Shown in pieces: positions 36,498-45,354 of a stretch of DNA of 64,000 bases. Position 1 is the stretch's first letter; each line of letters starts with the position of its first letter. Origin of the DNA: Xanthomarina arctica. GTDB lineage: Bacteria > Bacteroidota > Bacteroidia > Flavobacteriales > Flavobacteriaceae. The notes beneath the pieces are model-generated. The model was not told the DNA's origin. It saw only the letters and a program-made list of their open reading frames with translations, and did not search any database. The DNA is taken from contig NZ_BMFQ01000003.1 in NCBI RefSeq assembly GCF_014638915.1, positions 124,001 to 188,000 on the forward strand, in the 5' to 3' direction. Made by a program: the position numbers and the translations under genes.

Positions 36498-37760
36498 TTA
36501 ATTAAATGATGGGGTTGTTTTAAAATGTGTGTTCATAAAAGTTTCATAAGCAATAGTGCATGCTTCTTTTTTTTCATTCAATTCTGTTGTTCCGTTTAAG
36601 AACTGTAACCAACCCATATAAAAACTGGTTAAGCTTTGTGAAAGTAAGTCGGGATTTAACATCGCTCGATCTAGATCTCTTTTTAGATGCTCAATTTGTG
36701 ATTTTAAAATGGTTATTTGTGATTCCAATTCAATCACTTTTGTTTCTAAAGTATTAATGTGTTGTCTTTCCTCTCTAATAGCTTTCTTTAAACCTTTTAT
36801 TAATAGTTCAGCAGAAATATGTGCGTTTTTCTTATCCTTTTCTTTAATCATTAACTCAAACATATATCCCCAGACTAGGTAAGCCAAAAACCCAAAAGCA
36901 AGTACAAGGTAGAAATTGATACTAGTTAAAAAATTCCAATCTTCTTCAGCGATACCAGCCATGACTTTTAAATCATGGATGCCTTTATCTATTTTATATG
37001 CCAATAATGCATCAACAACTAAAGATCCTAATATAGCCAATCCGGATTTCAATTTTCTATATTTGCCTTCCATGGTATGTGGAATCATACCTATAGCAAA
37101 GAATAAAAAAGCACCTAAATAAACAATTATCAAAGAATATGATGGTGTAAAAATCCCCTTGATGTCAAAAATAGAATCTAGATACAAAGCGATATCATCT
37201 CCTGCTAATTCTATTAAAGCACTCGCATTTCTGAAAAAAGAAGCATATATAGCAGATGCATAAAATAAGATCAGGTAAACGGATAGCAACACAACTAATG
37301 TCATATATGTGTAATGTTTGATAGCTTGATACCCAGTATTAATTTTATTTGCCTCTAAGTCTAGTTTCGTTTGTTGAATTTCAGAATCATAGTCTTTAAT
37401 CTTTTCTTTAGAAGAAGGAATTTCTACGGATTCGATATTTCTTTTGTTACCTTCAACCCCTTCCTTTTCATCTTGCTTTAATTCGATTTTCTCAACAATC
37501 TGTTGCTTTCTAGTTTGATGTTCATTCTCATTATAAGTCTCATCAACAACATATCCATCTTTAATACAACTTAAATGTGTTTTTAAGGAAGTAGCATCAC
37601 CATTATTTAATCCAGCTTTCTGTAAAGCGTAATTCTGAAAGTTTTTTACACGCTCTACTTTAGTTAATGTATTTATAGAGTTTAATGTGTCTTCTAATTG
37701 GACAGCCGCTTTTTGATTTTGAGGTTTCATACGATTTTGTATTGATTTTAAAAGTTTCAT
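36498..37760 (-). CDS. Four-TM membrane protein with coiled-coil ends
   Basis: 420 residues from the ATG at 37760. A longer frame with a TTG start at 37787 would place coding sequence within the promoter spacer (GGTTACC at 37798-37804, -10 at 37776-37782), so the ATG is preferred. The N-terminal ~150 residues are charged and helical. Membrane segments lie near YMTLVVLLSVYLILFYASAI, SLIIVYLGAFLFFAIGMI, LAILGSLVVDALLAY and FYLVLAFGFLAYLVWGYMF (about 155-310). A coiled coil follows (about 325-370). Family unknown; it could be the membrane anchor or channel of the regulon. Confidence 0.7.
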   Translation of the reverse strand: MKLLKSIQNRMKPQNQKAAVQLEDTLNSINTLTKVERVKNFQNYALQKAGLNNGDATSLKTHLSCIKDGYVVDETYNENEHQTRKQQIVEKIELKQDEKEGVEGNKRNIESVEIPSSKEKIKDYDSEIQQTKLDLEANKINTGYQAIKHYTYMTLVVLLSVYLILFYASAIYASFFRNASALIELAGDDIALYLDSIFDIKGIFTPSYSLIIVYLGAFLFFAIGMIPHTMEGKYRKLKSGLAILGSLVVDALLAYKIDKGIHDLKVMAGIAEEDWNFLTSINFYLVLAFGFLAYLVWGYMFELMIKEKDKKNAHISAELLIKGLKKAIREERQHINTLETKVIELESQITILKSQIEHLKRDLDRAMLNPDLLSQSLTSFYMGWLQFLNGTTELNEKKEACTIAYETFMNTHFKTTPSFN

Positions 37761-37775
37761 AAGGTTTGTTTTATT

Positions 37776-37804
37776 CTTAATAACCAAAACATCAAATGGT
37801 AACC
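37776..37804 (-). promoter_or_regulatory. Candidate ECF promoter (GGTTACC-N15-TATTAAG) for the membrane/vWA operon
   Basis: GGTTACC at 37798-37804 and TATTAAG at 37776-37782 on the minus strand, spacer 15 bp. A start point a few bases downstream would leave a leader of only ~10 nt before the ATG at 37760. Confidence 0.75.
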
Positions 37805-37886
37805 TACATTATCAAAAAAAAATAATTTTATAAATAAATAGTTCAAAATAAAAATGATTCTATTTATTTATTTGTGCTGATATCTA

Positions 37887-37915
37887 GGTTACTTTTTTAT
37901 GAGTATGCTATTAAT
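37887..37915 (+). promoter_or_regulatory. Candidate ECF promoter (GGTTACT-N15-TATTAAT) for the Cys-rich protein
   Basis: GGTTACT at 37887-37893 and TATTAAT at 37909-37915, spacer 15 bp. Its spacer (TTTTTATGAGTATGC) resembles that of the vWA gene promoter (TTTTTATATAAACGC). Diverges from the minus-strand promoter at 37776-37804. The likely ATG is 124 bp further on, so the leader is long. Confidence 0.7.
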
Positions 37916-38039
37916 AGGAAATTGGATTTAAACAAAACCATTTAAACAACTAAAATTCAAATTGTTAATAGGTCTTAAACCTCTAACTAATAACCAAACT
38001 CAAATAATTATTAAAATAAATATATTCTGCTATCCTATC

Positions 38040-39029
38040 ATGTCTATAAAAAAACAACAAATCATTCAAGCCATAAAAAACTTTGATATCCAAAAGTTAG
38101 AACAACTTTTAGATGACAATCGCTCATACATGGACGTAACCAAGGAATTGTTCTTAAAAAACTTAAAACAACAGTTTGACTATAAAAAGGAATACCAAAT
38201 ATTTAGTTTTAAGGAGATCATTCCTGGCACATGCCAAACCTGTCATAAAGGGTGTATTGCTTATACATTTAAAACAGAAGACAATTGTGTTTTAAATCTG
38301 TTTTTTGAAGAAACTAATGGAGAGGTAACAGATATCTATTTATGTAATAATTTAAAACATGATAAAAAAATCAAACCTAAGTATTCTATGTATTTTTTCT
38401 TTTATGAAGATGAAAAAGTAAATTTTACACCTTCAATTGAATTTCTTATTAAAAAACAAAAAATTGAAGATGCATTAACTGACTTTAAAAATTTTAATGG
38501 TAAAACCGTTTTAATAGAAGACATTCATTATTGGGGCCAAAAACATCGCGAGCTATTGGAAAGCTTGAGTGTTCTTCCATTTATGTTGGACTATAAACAA
38601 TTCAAACCATTTCAAGACTTCTCTCTCGATATAAAAAATGTTATAGAATTAGTAGAGAAACACGAATTTGCCAAACAAGCAATATCAGAATTGAATACAG
38701 TTGAAAACGAAAAAGAATTAGTGTACTGGCTATTTACTTATGAGTGGACCCATTTAAGCAATTATGGTTATGAACGGTTAAAAGGTTGGAAAAAAAGTAG
38801 TTTCATTACTTTCGAAAATACAACTTCAATAGTTATTGATTGCTCTAGTTGTAATGAATCTCTAAAATTTAGCTATCTGTATAATAAACACACATATAAT
38901 TTAATAGAAAAATACAAACCTACTCCAGACCATTTCACAAATGCAAAAAAAGGCATAGAGTATTCATTAGAAAGTTATTTACGCACACATGGCATGTATC
39001 TAGATATTTTACCTGAAGAAAAGAATTAG
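38040..39029 (+). CDS. Hypothetical 329-residue protein with an N-terminal CxxC cluster
   Basis: The ATG at 38040 (MSIKKQQIIQAI) is preferred over the TTG at 37962, which only adds residues unlike the rest. The N-terminal ~150 residues look like an ankyrin/DUF-type helical start followed by a beta region with GTCQTCHKGC (near 62-71), a likely zinc-binding cluster; CSSC occurs near 260. No signal peptide. Family unknown. It is preceded by an ECF-type promoter. A decayed copy of its last 41 codons occurs at 47697-47822, with the same small reverse ORF downstream, showing that the unit has been duplicated. Confidence 0.65.
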   Translation: MSIKKQQIIQAIKNFDIQKLEQLLDDNRSYMDVTKELFLKNLKQQFDYKKEYQIFSFKEIIPGTCQTCHKGCIAYTFKTEDNCVLNLFFEETNGEVTDIYLCNNLKHDKKIKPKYSMYFFFYEDEKVNFTPSIEFLIKKQKIEDALTDFKNFNGKTVLIEDIHYWGQKHRELLESLSVLPFMLDYKQFKPFQDFSLDIKNVIELVEKHEFAKQAISELNTVENEKELVYWLFTYEWTHLSNYGYERLKGWKKSSFITFENTTSIVIDCSSCNESLKFSYLYNKHTYNLIEKYKPTPDHFTNAKKGIEYSLESYLRTHGMYLDILPEEKN

Positions 39030-39034
39030 AATTC

Positions 39035-39181
39035 CTAAACAAAAAAAATAAAGCTTTTTTTTCTGTAAAAAAAGTCCAAAACAGAGGGTAAGCATTCCAT
39101 CAATTTACTAAAGTTTTCATGGTCTTCTTTAGTAAAAATTTCATCTACTTTTCTTACTCTACAGTATTGCTTATTCTCCAT
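39035..39181 (-). CDS. 48-residue protein of the MENKQYCRVRKV family (copy A)
   Basis: An intact short frame from the ATG at 39181 to a stop at 39035, too short for usual ORF cut-offs. The start MENKQYCRVRKVDE is conserved in copies at 47828-47998 and 60412-60570, and FSKLMECLPSVL aligns with FIKLMDCIPALL of copy C. Conservation of the protein text among three copies whose C-termini differ supports coding. It converges on the gene ending at 39029. Function unknown. A GGTTAAC at 39213-39220 lies 15 bp before ATAAAT, so this gene might also be read by the local sigma factor, but that is weak. Confidence 0.55.
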   Translation of the reverse strand: MENKQYCRVRKVDEIFTKEDHENFSKLMECLPSVLDFFYRKKSFIFFV

Positions 39182-39360
39182 TTTACTTATATTCATTTAT
39201 TATCTCCACTTTATGGTTAACCGTAAAATTATAATTTAAAATTCCACTAATTTCAAAAACATAAATACTATTGTTTAAAATACGTATTACTACTTATATG
39301 GGGTTTCATTTAAAGCTTTTATATTAGTAATCTAAATATTACTAACAAGTAAAAACATAA
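39128..39360. repeat. Repeat unit copy A (start of small ORF plus its upstream region)
   Basis: About 230 bp shared with copies B (about 47930-48165) and C (about 60515-60745). Common text includes CTACAGTATTGCTTATTCTC, GGTTAACCGTAAAATTATAA, AAAATACGTATTACTACTTA and TATTAGTAATCTAA. Each copy carries the 5' part of a small minus-strand ORF and ends shortly before a plus-strand gene. The palindrome GGTTAACC lies in its middle. Confidence 0.8.
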
Positions 39361-39373
39361 CTTAATTTATTTA

Positions 39374-42300
39374 ATGAGTAAGAAAATAGGACGAAATGAA
39401 AAATGCCCTTGTGGAAGTGGTGAAAAGCACAAGAAATGTTGTTTAAATTCTGGAGGCTCGGCACTTAGCAAGACTGATACTAATAACTTACAACCACCTT
39501 CTATTTTTAATCGATACAACACTGTAGATTTGATTAAAAAATGTGCAGCTCTTTCTTTAATTCCAGAGAACCACGGTAAATGTATAAGAATAGAAGAGCT
39601 AACAAGAAAATCAGCTCTAAATTTCAATACAAATAGTGCAACTATTTCACATGCTGAATTTCAGTCTTATATAAACACTAATTACAGTAGTAATTATTTA
39701 GAAGATGTTCCTGTAAATCTTTTTACAGACCTTGTTACTTTTTATGGTGGCGATTATCTAATATTCCCAGGAATAACAGAAACTGGGAGCTACACATTGT
39801 ATAGCTTATTATCAGCCATTTATAATTGGCCTGATTCTGGAATCCACAATCATGTTAAGAATAACTCTATGCATGCTTCATTATTAATTTTAAACCTATC
39901 AAATGCCATTGCAAAAAGATTAGGCTACAAAAGATATACTGCAGGAAATATTACTGAAGATGCAATATTCGTTCCTGCTGAAGATGAATTAGGAGTATTA
40001 CAAGAAGCATTAACATTTAGCCAAGAAGAAATTCAAGAAATACTAACCAAAAATGAGATTGCTCCAGAAGCATTAGAAGCATTTTTACTAGACATTAATG
40101 AACCAAACTTACAGAATGAGCACATACAAGAGAGCCCTTTATTAAATAGACCTATTTTATTTCATTACGGAAATTATATTGTTATTTCTCCAACCACATT
40201 AAGTTATGCTTTAACCAATTTTATTATTTCTCAAGCAGATTTATTTCAAAACAAAGCACGAGTGAGTAATGCCTATCACAGTATGATTTGGAACAATACT
40301 CAACTACATCTTAGTCAACTTGGATTCAATGCAATAGAAACACCTACTATACCAGATGGAGTAAGGGATAAAATTTATCGCTTTGATAATGACAAACTAG
40401 CTTATGTGCAATATTCAACTGATAACAGCAGAAGTCATCAAGACAGAAAACAAGGTATTATAAATGATGTGCTTTCTAAACCAGAATTTGCAGAGCATCA
40501 ATTTTTGGATATTACTTTAGTATCTTCTATGGGAGAAGACAGCTTTTTTAGTTTCAGTAAAACCGACAACTCTAAGAGTATTGGAATGCCTATCCATGAT
40601 TTTGATACTTTAATTAAGTTAAAAGATTATTCTGCAATAGACCTATGGAATTACAGTATAGCCCATGAAAAGCAATTTTCAGAAAGCACACCAGTAATGG
40701 CTTCGTTTTTGGATGTTTTTAAAATATTTAAAGAGAATGATGATTCATTTTACATCTCTGATGAGAATACAGATATGCAGCTGTATGTAGAGCCAGGTTA
40801 TGCTACTGATTTATATCAAAAAGCGAAGCTATTATCAGATGAGCATTCTGCACTAAGGTTTTTTAATAATAGTGATAGATTAATTTATGCTCCTGTTGTT
40901 AGAAAAGAAGTTTCCTCTCCTGTATACTATTGTCCATCAGACTTAGGTGTAAAACTAGAATTGTTAGTTGATGGCTTTTTTCAATCTATTTGGGTATCTC
41001 CAACTAAAAGTAGTGACGCTATTCCTAGTTCTGCAAGAGGACTATATTACGAAGTAACAGATGCTATAGCGTATTGGTTATGGCAATGTCAACATCTAAT
41101 AAAAAATGATTTAGAATCGTTAGGAGATACTCCTATCTCTGTAACTTTTAACTTAAATCCAGAAGAATCCTTTAACCCTATTGAAAGAAATTTTGAAAGA
41201 GACCCATCTTTTTCTGACCATTTTAATATAACTGTTATAAATAATAATTCTTTTAATATTTCAATCCCAGAATCAATAATACCCTATTTATATGGAGCAG
41301 ACAATGAAGGAGAACGAATTTTATTAAAACATCTTTTATTAGGTTTTAATGAATTATTAACTCTTCAACAAAAACCAATTATTCAAAATGATAGGATTTT
41401 TTCTATAATAAATGAAGTTGCACCTTTAGGAGTAAAAAAGAAAGTCTTTATACTAGACACTAGTGATAACCTCCTACTTGATCCATCTAATCTTGAGAAA
41501 CACAGATACATTCAAAGTTATAATGTAAATGTTGTATTAGATAATATCGTTCCAGAATTAGGAGCCTTATGTCCTCCTACAGGTAATATTATCGAAAAAG
41601 AAGATAAGACTAAACTAACAAGAGATATTGTTATGCGAGTTTTATTACCGAAATTAAGCAGCACTATCAATCAATACCAACATAAACCACTCCTTAAAAA
41701 ATTAATTGGATTGAATGAAAGTTTAATTCGAAAAAGAGAAGACTTAAGATTAAAAACTCCGACACGGATAGCTTGTTTCGTTTCTGTTGAAAAACAAACG
41801 GTCGACCTACAAGAAGAGCTTTCAAAATTAGACCTAACAACTATAGCTGTTAGATGTCTAATAGAACATATAGCTGCAGAACCTTGCACAGGAAATAAAA
41901 TAGTAAGCACTACAGCTATTGATGAATTAATAGCTATTATGAATCAAATTACTACTTGGGGATCTCTTGGAGATCAAATAGAATACGATCTTTTTGATGT
42001 TCAGCTCAGTATTTTACCTTCTAGAAGAGTAGGAACTATAAAAACATTATCTAGTGAAATTTTTGATCCATATTACGCTTCAAAATCCAAAGAAAAAGTG
42101 CAAGGTGCTATTGATACTTTTAATCAATGCTTTCCTAAACATCTTGAGTTAGATACTAACAATCCTCCTGAATATCTTGAAAACGCATTCTTGTCAGAAT
42201 TTGGGTTAACCTTTACACGTATTTGTGAGTTTATAAATGACCTCGGCATTATTGCTTATCAACAATCAACACCGTTTGCTGCTATTTTAAAAAGCCAGTT

Positions 42301-43114
42301 ATTTCAAGAAATTAACGCTCACGATCACACATACACAGAAGACGAATTCAATTTAGGATTGGATTATCTATGTTTATTTAACAGAGGGAAAGTCTATAAA
42401 ATTCCAGAGGGATTCGATAATATTGATATTTCTCCTTGGAGATTTAACAGGCGTTTATCCTTATTAAGAAAACCATTAGTCGCTGTTTCAAATCCAGACA
42501 ACCCAGAAGATCCAATTATTCATTGGGGCTTTAGACATTTACTATCGAGTAGAACGCACCTTTTTGACCAATGTATGACCAATAGGTTGAGAGTTATTGA
42601 AAAAGGAGCTATTCAAAAAGCATTAGGAAAGTTAACTCAAATCAATGGAACGAATTTGGTGAAGTCTGTATTAGACGAATTAAAAAACGATCAATTGATA
42701 ATTGACTCAGAAGTTTTCATAAACACAAAATCGGAACTCAAAGCAGATAAAGATAAAGGTGATATTGACGTTTTGGTTATAGATCAATCTTCAAAAACTA
42801 TATATAGCCTCGAATGCAAAAGTATGGCTCCTAGTAGAAACATTAAGGAAATGGTGGAAGAAGTTAATAAACTATTTGGAAGTGATTCAAAAAAAGGATG
42901 GATAGACAAACATGTTGGCAGAGACGAATGGTTAAAAAATAATCTAGACCAACTGGGAACGAAATATAAATTAGATTTATCTAAATACACCGTAAAATCT
43001 TTCTTTGTAACTCAAGAAGATATGCTTACACCCTATTTAAAAACAAGAACATTAAAATTACCTTTTGTTTCTTTGCCTAATCTAAAAGAAAAAGGTTTGG
43101 AAATACTAAAATAA
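39374..43114 (+). CDS. 1246-residue SEC-C zinc-motif protein with C-terminal PD-(D/E)XK-like nuclease domain
   Basis: The N-terminus is a SEC-C motif, KIGRNEKCPCGSGEKHKKCC (residues 4-23), which binds zinc. About 1070 residues without a recognised domain follow. Near the C-terminus, KGDIDVLVIDQSSKTIYSLECKSM (about 1127-1150) has the D...E-x-K pattern of a PD-(D/E)XK nuclease, with an upstream Glu/Asp region (INTKSELKADKD). The protein ends LPFVSLPNLKEKGLEIL. No signal peptide or membrane segment. It is a single-gene unit between repeat copy A and a cassette-like repeat, beside a Gabija-type pair, so a nuclease-based defence role is plausible. Family as a whole not recognised. Confidence 0.7.
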   Translation: MSKKIGRNEKCPCGSGEKHKKCCLNSGGSALSKTDTNNLQPPSIFNRYNTVDLIKKCAALSLIPENHGKCIRIEELTRKSALNFNTNSATISHAEFQSYINTNYSSNYLEDVPVNLFTDLVTFYGGDYLIFPGITETGSYTLYSLLSAIYNWPDSGIHNHVKNNSMHASLLILNLSNAIAKRLGYKRYTAGNITEDAIFVPAEDELGVLQEALTFSQEEIQEILTKNEIAPEALEAFLLDINEPNLQNEHIQESPLLNRPILFHYGNYIVISPTTLSYALTNFIISQADLFQNKARVSNAYHSMIWNNTQLHLSQLGFNAIETPTIPDGVRDKIYRFDNDKLAYVQYSTDNSRSHQDRKQGIINDVLSKPEFAEHQFLDITLVSSMGEDSFFSFSKTDNSKSIGMPIHDFDTLIKLKDYSAIDLWNYSIAHEKQFSESTPVMASFLDVFKIFKENDDSFYISDENTDMQLYVEPGYATDLYQKAKLLSDEHSALRFFNNSDRLIYAPVVRKEVSSPVYYCPSDLGVKLELLVDGFFQSIWVSPTKSSDAIPSSARGLYYEVTDAIAYWLWQCQHLIKNDLESLGDTPISVTFNLNPEESFNPIERNFERDPSFSDHFNITVINNNSFNISIPESIIPYLYGADNEGERILLKHLLLGFNELLTLQQKPIIQNDRIFSIINEVAPLGVKKKVFILDTSDNLLLDPSNLEKHRYIQSYNVNVVLDNIVPELGALCPPTGNIIEKEDKTKLTRDIVMRVLLPKLSSTINQYQHKPLLKKLIGLNESLIRKREDLRLKTPTRIACFVSVEKQTVDLQEELSKLDLTTIAVRCLIEHIAAEPCTGNKIVSTTAIDELIAIMNQITTWGSLGDQIEYDLFDVQLSILPSRRVGTIKTLSSEIFDPYYASKSKEKVQGAIDTFNQCFPKHLELDTNNPPEYLENAFLSEFGLTFTRICEFINDLGIIAYQQSTPFAAILKSQLFQEINAHDHTYTEDEFNLGLDYLCLFNRGKVYKIPEGFDNIDISPWRFNRRLSLLRKPLVAVSNPDNPEDPIIHWGFRHLLSSRTHLFDQCMTNRLRVIEKGAIQKALGKLTQINGTNLVKSVLDELKNDQLIIDSEVFINTKSELKADKDKGDIDVLVIDQSSKTIYSLECKSMAPSRNIKEMVEEVNKLFGSDSKKGWIDKHVGRDEWLKNNLDQLGTKYKLDLSKYTVKSFFVTQEDMLTPYLKTRTLKLPFVSLPNLKEKGLEILK

Positions 43115-43118
43115 ACCT

Positions 43119-43317
43119 GTTGCTAACAATGTATTAAAAACATAGGTTTTTGTGTTAACTCCGAATATCTGTGTTTATTAGCAAAATCCACTAAAAATAA
43201 AATTTGGCATTTAACAAAATATAAAAGCAAAATATTTATATTTAGCTAAGTGCCAAACCGAAACGACAGTGATCACCAACCACCTTATGTTCCTCATAAT
43301 AAACGTTATGCGTAATT
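43119..43317. repeat. Cassette-like intergenic repeat R1
   Basis: Starts GTTGCTAACAATGTATTA right after the stop of the 1246-residue protein and ends with ACGTTATGCGTAATT. The ends are imperfect inverted repeats of each other. Inside, AAGCAAAATATTTATATTTA (43227-43246) is shared with R2 at 47304-47323. The end text ACGTTATGC is close to the GTTRRRY-type core of integron attC sites. Confidence 0.6.
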
Positions 43318-43353
43318 AAAAAAGAAATCTGGTACACTAAAAAAATTAACTAA

Positions 43354-45354
43354 ATGAATAGTCCTTACATATCAAAAATAACAATAAACAATTATAAAAA
43401 CTTTAAAGATGTTGAAGTTAACTTAAACCATAAACAAGTTGTTATTGGCGAGAATAATGTCGGAAAATCAAACTTCATTAAAGCAATTCAACTAATCCTT
43501 GATAGAAGTTATTCTGATTTCGATAGAGTTTTGGATTCAAGTTATTTCCATGACAGCATAGAAGATCCTGAAAAAAATGGAGTAGAAATTAAAATACAAA
43601 TTGAAATAAAAAATTATGAAAAAAATAGACATCTTGTTTCTCAATTGTCTGATGCTGTAATTTCTACAGACCCTCCAATACTAAGGATAACTTATAAGTA
43701 TTACCCATTAAGGAATGAAGATAATGAAATAAGTAAGTATACTTATCTTATTTACAAAGGATATAACGAGAATAACCTCTTCACAAATGAAGATCGAAAT
43801 TTTTTAAATATTCATGTAATTGGTGCTTTAAGAGATGTAGAGCGTGAATTAAATGCTAAAAAACGTTCGCCTCTTTATAAATTAGTTCAAGAGTACGGTA
43901 TTGCTACTGAAGATTTAGAAAAGATTTCAACTTCAATTCACTCTGCTGCTGAAGAAATATTAAAACTTGATGAAATAAATGATATTAAAAAAATTATTCA
44001 AAATAAATTTGAGACATTAACAGGTTTACAACACGATAATCAGCTCAATTTATCAATTTATGATACTGAAATAGAAAGACTTTTATATACCATTCAATTA
44101 TATATGGGAGTAAAAAATAGACCTGTTTCAGAATTGAGCTTAGGGTTAGCAAATATTTTATTTATTTCTATGATTATGTTGCTTCTTAAAGATAAAACTA
44201 TTCCTAGAATAATAAAGACTGCCGATTTTGAGAAATATAAAGCAAAAGACCCTTTATTCTTGATTAATAATTATTATAATCTTAGTGAAAGTGGAAGTAA
44301 TTATTTGATAATAGAAGAATTACTTGACGAAGAAGAATTATATACTTTTTTTAACAAACACAATAGTAGACCACACACTGTTACTATTTTGGCTATCGAA
44401 GAGCCAGAAGCCCACTTACATCCTATTCTGCAACGATTGATATATAGAGAAATATTACATAAAAGTGAAACATCAGTTGTTTTCACTACACATTCACCTT
44501 ATATAACCTCGGTCGCACCAATTGATTCTATAGTTTATGGCAAATACTCTAACAATCAAACTAAACTTTATTCTACAGTAGGTTTAAATATTGACTCTAA
44601 TGATAAAATCGACATAGAAAGATATTTAGATGCGAAAAGAGGCGAAATATACTTTGGTAAAGGTGTTATTTTGGTTGAGGGGATTACAGAAGAATACATG
44701 GTACCCGAAGTAGCTAATTTATTAGGTACCAATCTAGATGACTATGGTATTGTGGTATGTAATATACATTCAACAAACTTTAAACCCTACGTTCAGATTC
44801 TGCAAGCTTTAAATATACCATGGTGTTTGATAACAGATGGGGATTGCTATAAAAATATAGCATCCATAAATGGTGATGGTCAACAAGAAACAAAAAAGAA
44901 ATTTCATGAAATAGTAGTAGAGACTGATTCAATAGGTTTCAGAGGAACTGAATTAATATCAAAAATATTAACAGACTTAAATATATGTACTTCAGTTGAT
45001 TTAGAAATAGAAGAAGGTTCTGACTTACAATCAAAATTATCAGAGTATAACTGCTTTGTAGGTTATTATACAAATGAAGTTGACACAATGACTAAATCTA
45101 ATACATCAGACTTAGAGGTGTTTAAAAAAGTATATTCAGAGTTGCGCCCTGGTGGTGCAAAACAACAACAAAACTTTGATAATGAATTAGATTCTGAAAA
45201 TTATTGGAAGGCTCTTAAGAAAATTGATGATAATATAAGTAAAGGACGTTTCGCCCAACGTTTTGCTTCAAATATAAAATTAGAGATGGTTCCTCTATAT
45301 ATTCAATCGGCTATTACATTTATTATAGATAGCGTAAAGGACAACCATGAATAA
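43354..45354 (+). CDS. gajA: OLD-family ATP-dependent endonuclease, GajA-like
   Basis: 666 residues. ABC ATPase head with Walker A GENNVGKSNFIKAI (about 31-44), Walker B LAIEEPEAHLHP (about 346-357) and VFTTHSPYITS (about 375-385). A TOPRIM nuclease domain follows: GVILVEGITEEYMVPE (about 436-451) and CLITDGDCY (about 489-497). This order is that of class 2 OLD nucleases such as GajA, which nicks DNA when nucleotide levels fall. The stop overlaps the UvrD-type helicase gene by 8 bp, the gene pair that defines Gabija. It is slightly longer than typical GajA. The symbol is used by architecture and context. Confidence 0.8.
   Translation: MNSPYISKITINNYKNFKDVEVNLNHKQVVIGENNVGKSNFIKAIQLILDRSYSDFDRVLDSSYFHDSIEDPEKNGVEIKIQIEIKNYEKNRHLVSQLSDAVISTDPPILRITYKYYPLRNEDNEISKYTYLIYKGYNENNLFTNEDRNFLNIHVIGALRDVERELNAKKRSPLYKLVQEYGIATEDLEKISTSIHSAAEEILKLDEINDIKKIIQNKFETLTGLQHDNQLNLSIYDTEIERLLYTIQLYMGVKNRPVSELSLGLANILFISMIMLLLKDKTIPRIIKTADFEKYKAKDPLFLINNYYNLSESGSNYLIIEELLDEEELYTFFNKHNSRPHTVTILAIEEPEAHLHPILQRLIYREILHKSETSVVFTTHSPYITSVAPIDSIVYGKYSNNQTKLYSTVGLNIDSNDKIDIERYLDAKRGEIYFGKGVILVEGITEEYMVPEVANLLGTNLDDYGIVVCNIHSTNFKPYVQILQALNIPWCLITDGDCYKNIASINGDGQQETKKKFHEIVVETDSIGFRGTELISKILTDLNICTSVDLEIEEGSDLQSKLSEYNCFVGYYTNEVDTMTKSNTSDLEVFKKVYSELRPGGAKQQQNFDNELDSENYWKALKKIDDNISKGRFAQRFASNIKLEMVPLYIQSAITFIIDSVKDNHE

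Noticed and set aside
37761-37787. TTG start giving a 429-residue membrane protein
   Set aside because: That region overlaps the -10 element and the spacer of the promoter at 37776-37804; the ATG at 37760 is the better start.
37962-38039. TTG start for the Cys-rich protein
   Set aside because: The extra 26 residues have no support, and an ATG at 38040 begins the conserved-looking part.
39367-39627. Minus-strand frame of 86 codons at the start of the SEC-C protein
   Set aside because: It is antisense to the well-supported SEC-C motif and has no supporting motif of its own.
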